41,691 nt of DNA from Arcobacter sp. (GTDB taxonomy: Bacteria > Campylobacterota > Campylobacteria > Campylobacterales > Arcobacteraceae): the NCBI GenBank assembly GCA_015663165.1, contig DQSS01000317.1, positions 1 to 41,691 of the forward strand, read 5' to 3'. This document shows, one piece after another, positions 15,631 through 24,061 of the stretch; within the stretch, counting starts at the first letter, position 1, and the number at the start of each line of letters is the position of its first letter. The notes under the pieces were generated by a model that did not search any database, was not told the DNA's origin, and saw nothing but the letters and a program-made list of their open reading frames with translations. A program made the translations under genes and the position numbers.

Positions 15631-17156
15631 TATTTTTTCTCCCCTATTGTATTAAGTTCGGCAATTTTGTCTTTTGTTTCATTTGTATTAGCTCTTAAAT
15701 ACATAATATTAACAACTTGTTTAACACTTGCATCAACTGGTTCTAGTATTGGTTTAGGATGTACTCCTAAATAAACTACTAACATAACTAAAGGAATAAG
15801 TGCAGAATATTCTCGAGCATTTAAATCTTTTAATTTTAAGTTAGACTCATGTGTTATTGGTCCAAAGAATGTTCTTTTGTATAGAACTAACATATAAACT
15901 GCACCCATAATAATAGTAAGTCCAGCAACTGCAGTTAATATAGGAGAAACAGCAAAGAAGCCAAGTAATGCTAAAAATTCACCAACAAAACCGATAGTTA
16001 AAGGTAATCCAACAGATGCCATTAACATAATTCCAAAGATAACTGCAAACATAGGCATAACTTTAGCTAAACCACCAAATTCACTCATCATCTTCGTATG
16101 TTTTCTATCATAAATAACACCTACAAGCATAAATAGTGCTCCTGAAACAATACCATGAGATATCATTAAGAATATAGCACCACCAATACCTTCAACATTT
16201 AATGCGAAAATACCAAGGATAATAACACCCATATGAGATACTGAAGAATAAGCAATTACTTGTTTTATATCTTCTTGTGCATAAGCTACCATCGCTGTGT
16301 AAACAATTGCAATAATTGCTAATATAGCCATAGGTATCATAAATGCTACAGTTGCATCTGGGAATAATGGAAGTGAAAATCTAATAAATCCATATGTTCC
16401 CATTTTAAGTAATATTGCAGCAAGGATAACAGAACCAATTGTTGGTGCTTGTCCGTGTGCATATGGAAGCCATGTGTGGAAAGGTACCATTGGTACTTTT
16501 ATAGCAAAACCTAAGAAGAATGCAATAAATAGCCACATTTGAGCATTATTTGTAATTGGTAGCATATACCAATCCATAATATTAAAGCTCCATGTTCCAG
16601 TTGTTTGAGCATATAAGAATGCAATATATAGCATACCTACAAGCATTACAAGAGAACCTGTAAATGTATATAAGAAGAATTTAATTGAAGCATAAACTCT
16701 TCTTGGTCCACCCCATGCACCAATGATGTATAACATTGGTACAAGAGAGAATTCCCAGAATACATAGAATATAATTGCATCTAAAGCAACAAATACACCA
16801 ATCATAGCCATCTCTAAGAATAACACTGTAATAATCATGTTTTTAACATTTTTAGTATCAGTTAATCCTATTAATGAAATCATTGTAATAAATGTTGTCA
16901 TAATAATTAAGAATAATGATATACCATCAACCCCTAAATTATACGCAATTCCATATTGAGATATAATTGGTACGAATTCTGTGAATTGCATACCTCCATT
17001 TGCTGAATCGAAATTAAACCATAAAAAACATGATATAAAAAATTCTATAGCTGTAACAACTATACCGTATACTCTAATAGCATCTTTCTCTACAAGCAAT
17101 CCAAGGATTGCTGCAAATACTGGAAAAAATATTAAAATAGATAAAATATGTTCCAT
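15630..17156 (-). CDS. nuoM: NADH-quinone oxidoreductase subunit M
   Basis: NuoM is the central antiporter-like proton channel of complex I. The 508-aa product shows YGIAYNLGVDGISLFLIIMT, FYVFWEFSLVPMLYIIGAWGG with the functionally required glutamate, FAIKVPMVPFHTWLPYAHGQAP and the lysine-bearing DIKQVIAYSSVSHMGVIILG. All are standard for the family. A short hydrophilic tail ends the chain. The start ATG is 11 bases downstream of the nuoL stop with a GGGAGAAAAG-type ribosome site (reverse complement of about 17157-17167), and the stop overlaps nuoN. Confidence 0.97.
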   Translation of the reverse strand: MEHILSILIFFPVFAAILGLLVEKDAIRVYGIVVTAIEFFISCFLWFNFDSANGGMQFTEFVPIISQYGIAYNLGVDGISLFLIIMTTFITMISLIGLTDTKNVKNMIITVLFLEMAMIGVFVALDAIIFYVFWEFSLVPMLYIIGAWGGPRRVYASIKFFLYTFTGSLVMLVGMLYIAFLYAQTTGTWSFNIMDWYMLPITNNAQMWLFIAFFLGFAIKVPMVPFHTWLPYAHGQAPTIGSVILAAILLKMGTYGFIRFSLPLFPDATVAFMIPMAILAIIAIVYTAMVAYAQEDIKQVIAYSSVSHMGVIILGIFALNVEGIGGAIFLMISHGIVSGALFMLVGVIYDRKHTKMMSEFGGLAKVMPMFAVIFGIMLMASVGLPLTIGFVGEFLALLGFFAVSPILTAVAGLTIIMGAVYMLVLYKRTFFGPITHESNLKLKDLNAREYSALIPLVMLVVYLGVHPKPILEPVDASVKQVVNIMYLRANTNETKDKIAELNTIGEKK

Positions 17157-17167
17157 TCTTTTCTCCC

Positions 17168-19105
17168 TTACTTAGTTGAACTAAAAATTAATACAAGGAT
17201 AAGTAATACTACAATACCCATTGTCATTAATTTTAGTGCTTTTGATAAATTTCCTGTCTGAACAGTTCTACTTGCTTCACCACCACCATAAATTAGGCCA
17301 GCGATTCCATCTACTATTGCATCAATCATTTTCATGTCAATTTCTTTCCATGAGAAGCGAGCTAATGCTAAGTATGGTTTATTGATATAGTTTTCAATAA
17401 AATGTGGGAAATAATATTGGTTTGCTAATAATTTATACACAAATGTATTTTGCATAGCTTCTCCATAATATTTTCCGTCTTTTTTAAACTTAAAGTATGC
17501 GAATCCCATACCAAATAATGAAACAGAAATAGTAACAATCATTAACATTAAGTTTGTACTATCTGTAACATGTGGATGGAATGCAGGTAATGCAATCGTA
17601 ATAAACTCCATAAATTCATGTTCCCACCAACCAGTGATAACAGCAAGAATTGCTAATGGTGTCATAGCAGCAATAACATAACCATAAGATTCATGAGGAT
17701 GATATCCTAAATCTAAATCTTTATGTGTTTCTCTACCGTGGAATACATACATAACAAGTCTAAATGAATAGAATGCTGTTAAACCAGCAGTTACCCATAA
17801 AGTAGCCCATAGTAAATATGCATGTTCACCAAATGCAGAAGCTAGTATTAACTCTTTAGAGTAGAAACCAGCAAGTAATGGGAACCCAGCAAGTGCAGCA
17901 GATGCTACAGTCATAATAAGTGCTGTGTAAGGCATATGCTTTTTAAGTCCACCCATTCTTTTAATATTGATCTCATCATTCATAGCATGCATAACATTTC
18001 CAGCACCTAAGAATAATACAGATTTAAAGAAAGCATGTGTTGCAAGGTGGAATAATGCAATCCAATATGCACCAAGTCCAGCAGCAACAAACATATATCC
18101 AAGTTGAGACAATGTTGAATAAGCAATAATCTTTTTCATATTAGTTGCAACTAAAGCTTGTGATGCTGCAAATATAGCAACAAATGCTCCAAGACATGCA
18201 ATAAAGTATCCAACTTCAGGAACAGCAGTAAATATTTCATTAGCTCTAATAACTAAGTAAACTCCAGCTGTTACCATTGTAGCTGCATGAATAAGAGCAG
18301 AAACAGGTGTAGGACCTTCCATTGCATTTGCAAGCCAAGTATTAAATGGGAACTGAGCAGATTTACCCATAGCTCCAATAAATAAGAATATAGCAATTGC
18401 AACAATAGTTCCATGTGTTAGAGTATTGATATTTGCAAATACTGCATCATATTGAAGTGTACCTAAGTTCCAGTAGATTAAGAATATACCAATTAGCATA
18501 CCTAAATCTGCAACTCTATTCATAATGAACGCTTCATTTGCAGCATATGCTGGTGAAATTGAAGAGTATGGAGATAAAGTAGAAAAAGGCGATTTTTCAA
18601 TGTCATCAGACGCTTTTACATCTGCTTTATCATACCAGAATCCAATAAGAAGCCAAGAACAAAGTCCAACCCCTTCCCATCCAATAAATAATCCAGCAAA
18701 GTTATCACTCATAACAAGAATCATCATAGAGAACACGAATGCGCTTAAGTAAGAGAAGAATCTATTAAATGATTTATCATGATCCATATATCCATTTGAA
18801 TGAATATGAACCATTGTTGATACCATAGTAACAACAACCATCATAGTAACACTTACTTGGTCAACAACAATTCCAAAAGGAATATTTACATTTCCTAAAA
18901 CAATCCAATCTAATAAACTAAAGTGAATAATTTCACCTGTACTAAATATATGATATGCAAGGTTAATAGATGCTATTAATGATACTGCCAATAAAGCAGA
19001 AGTTACAATACCTGTAATCTGAATTTTTTGACTATTACCAAATAGTGCAGCAAATAATGACCCAACAAGTGGAGCAAATAATGCTACAAATACATAATTT
19101 TCCAT
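17168..19105 (-). CDS. nuoL: NADH-quinone oxidoreductase subunit L
   Basis: NuoL is the distal antiporter-like subunit whose long amphipathic helix HL runs along the membrane arm. The 645-aa product has FGIVVDQVSVTMMVVVTMVS, LFIGWEGVGLCSWLLIGFWY, FPFNTWLANAMEGPTPVSAL and KKIIAYSTLSQLGYMFVAAG. It ends with the expected C-terminal extension and final membrane anchor (LMTMGIVVLLILVLIFSSTK). Length is normal for the family. The ATG at 19105 lies 2 bases after the nuoK stop. Nothing looks truncated, so the membrane arm appears complete and capable of full proton pumping. Confidence 0.97.
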   Translation of the reverse strand: MENYVFVALFAPLVGSLFAALFGNSQKIQITGIVTSALLAVSLIASINLAYHIFSTGEIIHFSLLDWIVLGNVNIPFGIVVDQVSVTMMVVVTMVSTMVHIHSNGYMDHDKSFNRFFSYLSAFVFSMMILVMSDNFAGLFIGWEGVGLCSWLLIGFWYDKADVKASDDIEKSPFSTLSPYSSISPAYAANEAFIMNRVADLGMLIGIFLIYWNLGTLQYDAVFANINTLTHGTIVAIAIFLFIGAMGKSAQFPFNTWLANAMEGPTPVSALIHAATMVTAGVYLVIRANEIFTAVPEVGYFIACLGAFVAIFAASQALVATNMKKIIAYSTLSQLGYMFVAAGLGAYWIALFHLATHAFFKSVLFLGAGNVMHAMNDEINIKRMGGLKKHMPYTALIMTVASAALAGFPLLAGFYSKELILASAFGEHAYLLWATLWVTAGLTAFYSFRLVMYVFHGRETHKDLDLGYHPHESYGYVIAAMTPLAILAVITGWWEHEFMEFITIALPAFHPHVTDSTNLMLMIVTISVSLFGMGFAYFKFKKDGKYYGEAMQNTFVYKLLANQYYFPHFIENYINKPYLALARFSWKEIDMKMIDAIVDGIAGLIYGGGEASRTVQTGNLSKALKLMTMGIVVLLILVLIFSSTK

Positions 19106-19107
19106 TC

Positions 19108-19413
19108 TTAACCCTCCATCTTTTGTAGTGAATCAAGGTCAAGAGTATTTTTTCTCTTAAACCATAAAATTAATAAACCAAGTCCAACAGCAACTTCACT
19201 TGCAGCAATTGCTACAATAAAGAATGCAAATATTTGACCTGTTAAATCACCGTGAAATTTAGAAATTGCTGCCATACCAATGTTTACAGCATTTAACATA
19301 ATTTCAGTTGCGAAAAATAACATAAGTAAGTTTTTTCTTCTAATTGCACCTAGTAAACCTATAGCAAATAAAATAGTACTTAAAATTAAATAATCATTTA
19401 ATGTAATTTCCAT
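19108..19413 (-). CDS. nuoK: NADH-quinone oxidoreductase subunit K
   Basis: The 101-aa membrane protein has three helices and the two conserved membrane glutamates of the NuoK/MrpC family: one in LLMLFFATEIMLNAVNIGMA and one in IFAFFIVAIAASEVAVGLGL. These glutamates form part of the proton-linking axis between the quinone site and the antiporter subunits. The start overlaps the nuoJ stop by one base, as expected for coupled membrane subunits. Size and motif order are canonical. Confidence 0.97.
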   Translation of the reverse strand: MEITLNDYLILSTILFAIGLLGAIRRKNLLMLFFATEIMLNAVNIGMAAISKFHGDLTGQIFAFFIVAIAASEVAVGLGLLILWFKRKNTLDLDSLQKMEG

Positions 19414-20012
19414 TATACATCCTTTTTATTATTAAAATCAGTATGAAGATGATTTTGTGAATTTTTTGTATCTTCATCAAAATCCATATCCATTTTTTTA
19501 CCTGCAAGAATAATCCCACCAATCATAGCAACAAGCAACATAACAGCTGCAAGTTCAAATGAAATTAAATACTTAGTAAATAAAACAATACCAATATCTT
19601 GTACATTTCCTACAATAACACCTGGATGATCTCCAGAGATACCTATAGGATAATGTGCCGTTATATTAGCACCAATAATTGGAGAAATTATAATAACTAC
19701 AACAACTAGAGCAACAAGTCCTGTTAAAAGGAAGGTTAATCTAGGATTTGCAATCTTTTCTTCAACATCAGAAATTGTATCAAAGAACATCATACCAAAC
19801 GCGTACAATGCCATAACTGCTCCTGTATATACAATAATTTGTACTACACCTAAAAAGTCTGCTTCTAATAGAAAAAAGAATGCAGAAATAAATATCATAC
19901 CAGCTGCTAATGCACTAAGTGCATATAATGCATTCTTAGTCATAACTGTGATAACAAACATTACAATAGTTAAAATTGCAAATAAATAAAACGCTACTGC
20001 TTCAAACATCAT
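19413..20012 (-). CDS. nuoJ: NADH-quinone oxidoreductase subunit J
   Basis: The 199-aa protein has five predicted helices. The third contains the NuoJ signature FLGVVQIIVYTGAVMALYAFGMMF, whose tyrosine/glycine pi-bulge segment is part of complex I coupling. An extended hydrophilic tail of about 25 residues (KKMDMDFDEDTKNSQNH) is longer than in E. coli and has unknown function. It is separated from nuoI by 6 bases and overlaps nuoK by one. The start ATG at 20012 is followed by M-F-E-A; a second adjacent ATG could be used instead. Confidence 0.95.
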   Translation of the reverse strand: MMFEAVAFYLFAILTIVMFVITVMTKNALYALSALAAGMIFISAFFFLLEADFLGVVQIIVYTGAVMALYAFGMMFFDTISDVEEKIANPRLTFLLTGLVALVVVVIIISPIIGANITAHYPIGISGDHPGVIVGNVQDIGIVLFTKYLISFELAAVMLLVAMIGGIILAGKKMDMDFDEDTKNSQNHLHTDFNNKKDV

Positions 20013-20018
20013 AAATCC

Positions 20019-20642
20019 TTAATACGCTAACGGTGTTTTTTTAATTTTATTATCAGCATCTGGACTAATAGCACCAAATCCATCATACTCAAACTGCTTT
20101 GCAATTTGATCAAATGGTGTTAATAAATCATCTTTAAGTACAAAGTGTGCTCTTTGCTCACTTGCATTTTCATATCTGTCGCCATGTACAATAGCAAGTT
20201 CAGGACAAACTTCAGCACAGTAACCACAAAAAATACATCTACCTAGGTTGATTGTATACTCAACAACTTCTTTTCTAGATTTCTTATCAATCTTTGTATC
20301 CATTTTGATACAGTTTGATATACAAATCTTTTCACAAAGTCCACAACCAATACATCTATTAGTTCCACTTTCAAGTAGTCCTAGTAGTTTGTGTATTGCT
20401 CTATATCTTGGAGAAATAGGTAATTTTTCCATTGGGTATTGAACTGTATGCATATCATCTTTAAATAATGCATCTTTCATAATACCAAATACAATTCCTA
20501 AACCTACGAATAATTCTCCGCCAAAAGTTCTTTTTGTAACTTGCTTGAAGTTTTCCCAATTTGTTTTAGGGTAATCTTCAATATCCACCATCATATATTC
20601 TTGGCTTCCTACATTTCTATTTTTTAAATCATTAAAACTCAT
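20019..20642 (-). CDS. nuoI: NADH-quinone oxidoreductase subunit I (2[4Fe-4S] protein)
   Basis: NuoI carries clusters N6a and N6b, which pass electrons from NuoG to N2 in NuoB. The 207-aa product has two full binding motifs, C97-C100-C103-C107 (CIGCGLCEKIC) and C136-C139-C142-C146 (CIFCGYCAEVCP), so both clusters should form. The N-terminal 90 residues are longer than in some homologues and contain a hydrophobic patch (FGGELFVGLGIVFGI) that would sit at the membrane interface. It follows nuoH by 9 bases and precedes nuoJ by 6. Confidence 0.97.
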   Translation of the reverse strand: MSFNDLKNRNVGSQEYMMVDIEDYPKTNWENFKQVTKRTFGGELFVGLGIVFGIMKDALFKDDMHTVQYPMEKLPISPRYRAIHKLLGLLESGTNRCIGCGLCEKICISNCIKMDTKIDKKSRKEVVEYTINLGRCIFCGYCAEVCPELAIVHGDRYENASEQRAHFVLKDDLLTPFDQIAKQFEYDGFGAISPDADNKIKKTPLAY

Positions 20643-20651
20643 AATTTTCCC

Positions 20652-21614
20652 TTATACCATCATCACTAAACCAGTGATTAAAATATTTAATAACGCTAAA
20701 GGCATTAATATTTTCCAACATAACCACATCAATTGATCAGGTCTTACATGAGGCCATGCTGCTCTTGTCCATAAGAACAAAAATATTAAAAACATAACTT
20801 TTAATATAATAGCAATAGCACCTGGAATAAACCACATATCATTAAATCCACCTAAGAACATCAATGCTGTTAAGAATGAAACCGTGAAAAGGTTAGCATA
20901 TTCTCCAATAAAGAACATTCCCCATCTCATACCAGAATATTCAGTTGCGTATCCAGATACAATTTCAGCTTCATGCTCAAGTAAATCAAACGGTGTTCTG
21001 TTTGTTTCAGCATATCCTGCAATTAAGAATAAGAAAAATGCTACCGGTTGTGTCCAAATTAACCAATTTGAAATTCCACCAGCTTGATAGTTATTTATAT
21101 CAATTAAACTTAAAGAACCAACTAACATAATTGGCGCAAGAATAGATAATCCAGTTACAACTTCATAAGAAAGTAATTGAATAGCTGTTCTAGCTCCACC
21201 TAATAGTCCCCATTTATTTGCTTGAGACATACCACCTAGTAAAGGTCCATATAGTCCAGTTGCCATAGCACCAAGAACAAATAATACACCAACATTTATA
21301 TCAGATATAATCACACCTGGAATAAATGGTACAGCACTCATAGCAATAAACGCAGTTGCAGCAGTAATAACTGGTGCTATCATAAATATTGGTCTATTTG
21401 CATGTTGAGGAATAAAATCCTCTTTAGTAAATAGTTTTGCACCATCTGCTAAAATTTGTAATAAACCAAATGGTCCTACATGCATAGGCCCAAGTCTTCT
21501 TTGCATAAATGCTAGAATCTTTCTTTCAATATAAGTAGTGAATCCTGCTAAAGCTGAAAATACTGTTAGTATTACTACAACTTTTACAATCGTCATTATT
21601 ATGTCATTATCCAT
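20652..21614 (-). CDS. nuoH: NADH-quinone oxidoreductase subunit H
   Basis: NuoH is the membrane subunit that forms most of the quinone chamber together with NuoB and NuoD. The 320-aa product has about eight helices and the family blocks YIERKILAFMQRRLGPMHVG near the N-terminus (cytosolic loop at the quinone entrance), QLLSYEVVTGLSILAP, and the loop NRTPFDLLEHEAEIVSGYAT with its conserved acidic residues. The final WTRAAWPHVRPDQLMWLCWK segment is also canonical. It starts 2 bases after the nuoG2 stop, which argues for tight coupling. No unusual feature is seen. Confidence 0.97.
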   Translation of the reverse strand: MDNDIIMTIVKVVVILTVFSALAGFTTYIERKILAFMQRRLGPMHVGPFGLLQILADGAKLFTKEDFIPQHANRPIFMIAPVITAATAFIAMSAVPFIPGVIISDINVGVLFVLGAMATGLYGPLLGGMSQANKWGLLGGARTAIQLLSYEVVTGLSILAPIMLVGSLSLIDINNYQAGGISNWLIWTQPVAFFLFLIAGYAETNRTPFDLLEHEAEIVSGYATEYSGMRWGMFFIGEYANLFTVSFLTALMFLGGFNDMWFIPGAIAIILKVMFLIFLFLWTRAAWPHVRPDQLMWLCWKILMPLALLNILITGLVMMV

Positions 21615-21616
21615 TT

Positions 21617-24061
21617 TTACACCTTTTTAATATTTGCATTTGTAAATCTATACCCTGCAAATAATTTTTTAGTTTCAATTGTCTTATCAAATGTTGGAAC
21701 ATAAGCAATGTTTCCATCAAGTAAGTTATCAACTTGTACATTTAAATTTATCTCACCATTTGAAGTTTTGATATTAACTTCATCATTTTCTTTTAACCCT
21801 AATGCTTCTAACATAGAAGCAGAAAGATATAATGCTGTTTTCTCTTTACTTAAGTTTAATGAAGCTGCAGTAAATTCGTTAAACTGGTTGATTGGGTTCG
21901 CATTATATATAATTGTACCTTCTAGTTTATTTTCATTTATCTTAGTAATAACTTCATTCCATTTAACATCAAAAGAATTGATTTTATAACCTCTAGTCTC
22001 TTCCATAGAATTATTAAATGAGTTTTCTAAATCATCAAATGCTACTTTAGAGAAAAGTTCACTTGTATAATCTATAGTATTATCTTTTTTATCACTGAAA
22101 ATTTCATTTGCAATATCATTTAATGTATATCCAGCATACGGTAAAGCAGCATTTGTAGGAACTAATCTTTTATCAATATTTACAAAAGTTCCTTCTTGCT
22201 GATTAAGTGCTGGCATATCTAAATTTCCGTCACCAAGTGCAGATATTTGATATGATGCATTTACATTATATCCCACAATATTTCCACTTAGCTCTTCACT
22301 TAATTCACATATTTGCCCTACACCTAAAGTATTTGTTTGTGATGGAATCACTACAACTTTAAACTCAGTATATTTTTCAATTAATCCACATATCTTAGCA
22401 ATATTTTGTGCATTTGGATGAGAATATAAATCTTCACCTACTATTAAAGAGAAAGTATCTTTTTTAGCAAGCATAGCTTCTATAGTTTCAAGTAATGCTT
22501 CAGAAGAACCTATCATATCAAGAAGTGTTGTATATGTATATTCAACTTCAGTTGTTACTTTTTTAGGAACAACTTTTTTTACTTCTTTTTCTTCCCCAGT
22601 TTCTTCATCTTTAACCATTTCAACTACAGTTTCTTTTATAGTTTCAGTTACACTTTTAACTCTTCTTTCTCTAAAGCTTTCAATATAAGATGCAATTTCA
22701 CTTGGTAAATCTTTTGCAAATTGGTCAAGTACAAAATATAGTACAGCTTCTTCTGCCATAGGAGTATGGAAGATAGTTTCTATAGTTTTACCTTTTTTAC
22801 CAAACCTTTCAACACTTTTATCTGATAATGGATGAAAGTATAAACCTGCACCTTTATTCATAGATATTGAGTTGTTAAAAGCAAATCTAGCAGCAGGAGC
22901 ATCTGATTTGAAGTATGAACCTACAGATATTACAAAGTTTGAATTATGTACATCACTTAGTGTTCCATTGTATAAACTTTTTCCAGTAATTGAAGAATAG
23001 TTAGCTAAGAAATTTTTATAATTTAAAGCATCCTTATTTACAAGGTTTAAACCTAATTCTTCTTTCATTTTTTGTAAAATGTAAGCTTCTTCATTTGTGA
23101 TATAACTATTAAATACGATTGTATTTGCGTCTTTAAATTTACTTACTGCATTTACAAATTCATTTTCATCTTTTGATTCTACTTCATTTGAATAATCAAA
23201 TCCAAATCTAGCAGCACCACTTAAAGAAGTATAATGAGAATCATTTGTAACTCTATATACTTTTTTAACTTGATTTTCTTCTACTGATTTGTGTTTAACT
23301 TCATAATATAAAAGTGAACAATCAGAAGAGTAAGGATTTGATGCAGGAATTTTTTCTAATTCCCAAGCGTTTGTTGTATACTTAAAGTCTGTACTTGCTA
23401 ATGCTCCAACAGGACAAACAGAAATACACTCACCACAATCAATACAATTTTCTTCTTCAAAACTTATAAGGTTTTTATTAAGTTTATTCCACATTGCATA
23501 AGCATCTTTTGGCATATTTTCTTTATATTGTTTATCTAGTGGATCTGCACCTCTTTTAATAGTTGATAATGCATTTGAACCTATCATATCTTTACAAACA
23601 GTAACACATTTTTCACAAACTATACAAAGACCTGGATCGTAACTCATTACTCCCCAGTTTGATGTTGGTCTATTTACATCTTTTACTGCATAATCCTGCT
23701 TATCTACACCCATATACATAGTATAATTTTGCAGTTCACATTCTCCACTTTTATCACAAACACCACATTGTAATGGATGATTTACATCGTAAACTTCCAT
23801 TATAGCTTTACGCTCTTTTTCAATGTTTGGAGTATTTATTGTTATTTCCATACCATCTTTAACTTTAGCATTACAAGCATATACTTGTTTACCGTTTGCT
23901 TCTACTAAACATAATCTACATGCCAAAGTTGGCGAACATCTAGTCAAGTAACAAATAGCTGGAATAAACATATCATTTGCTCTTGCAACATTTAATATAT
24001 ATTCACCCTCTTTTGCTTGACATTCTTTACCGTCAATAATTACATTTATTAAATTACTCAT
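21617..24061 (-). CDS. nuoG: Second NuoG-like iron-sulfur subunit (N7 ligands lost)
   Basis: This is the downstream member of a tandem NuoG pair, 814 aa from the ATG at 24061 (GAAG ribosome site 6 bases upstream; a TTG at 24073 is the alternative). It keeps ligands for the [2Fe-2S] N1b cluster (C37, C48, C51, C63), the His-Cys3 N5 cluster (H95, C99, C102, C108) and an eight-cysteine ferredoxin-like pair (C146/149/152/156 and C206/209/212/216). At the N7 position the four cysteines of its neighbour are replaced (N242, S245, S249, S281). The C-terminal half is a molybdopterin-oxidoreductase-like fold without cofactor, as usual for NuoG. It carries an extra charged insertion at about residues 465-505 (EMVKDEETGEEKEVKK). 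The reading frame is intact, so this is a divergent paralogue and not a pseudogene. Confidence 0.93.
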   Translation of the reverse strand: MSNLINVIIDGKECQAKEGEYILNVARANDMFIPAICYLTRCSPTLACRLCLVEANGKQVYACNAKVKDGMEITINTPNIEKERKAIMEVYDVNHPLQCGVCDKSGECELQNYTMYMGVDKQDYAVKDVNRPTSNWGVMSYDPGLCIVCEKCVTVCKDMIGSNALSTIKRGADPLDKQYKENMPKDAYAMWNKLNKNLISFEEENCIDCGECISVCPVGALASTDFKYTTNAWELEKIPASNPYSSDCSLLYYEVKHKSVEENQVKKVYRVTNDSHYTSLSGAARFGFDYSNEVESKDENEFVNAVSKFKDANTIVFNSYITNEEAYILQKMKEELGLNLVNKDALNYKNFLANYSSITGKSLYNGTLSDVHNSNFVISVGSYFKSDAPAARFAFNNSISMNKGAGLYFHPLSDKSVERFGKKGKTIETIFHTPMAEEAVLYFVLDQFAKDLPSEIASYIESFRERRVKSVTETIKETVVEMVKDEETGEEKEVKKVVPKKVTTEVEYTYTTLLDMIGSSEALLETIEAMLAKKDTFSLIVGEDLYSHPNAQNIAKICGLIEKYTEFKVVVIPSQTNTLGVGQICELSEELSGNIVGYNVNASYQISALGDGNLDMPALNQQEGTFVNIDKRLVPTNAALPYAGYTLNDIANEIFSDKKDNTIDYTSELFSKVAFDDLENSFNNSMEETRGYKINSFDVKWNEVITKINENKLEGTIIYNANPINQFNEFTAASLNLSKEKTALYLSASMLEALGLKENDEVNIKTSNGEINLNVQVDNLLDGNIAYVPTFDKTIETKKLFAGYRFTNANIKKV

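Noticed and set aside
18525-18752. Small plus-strand open frame opposite nuoL
   Set aside because: It is a shadow of nuoL coding sequence without a ribosome site or recognisable product; the same holds for other opposite-strand frames inside nuo, glmU, plsX and ftsI.
22590-22680. Repeat-like charged stretch in nuoG2 as a DNA repeat or insertion element
   Set aside because: It is a low-complexity Glu/Lys/Val insertion in the protein, in frame, with no flanking direct or inverted repeats.
21617-24061. Second nuoG copy as a decaying pseudogene
   Set aside because: The frame is intact over 814 residues, all N1b, N5 and ferredoxin-type ligands remain, and it is tightly coupled to nuoH. Only the N7 site is altered.
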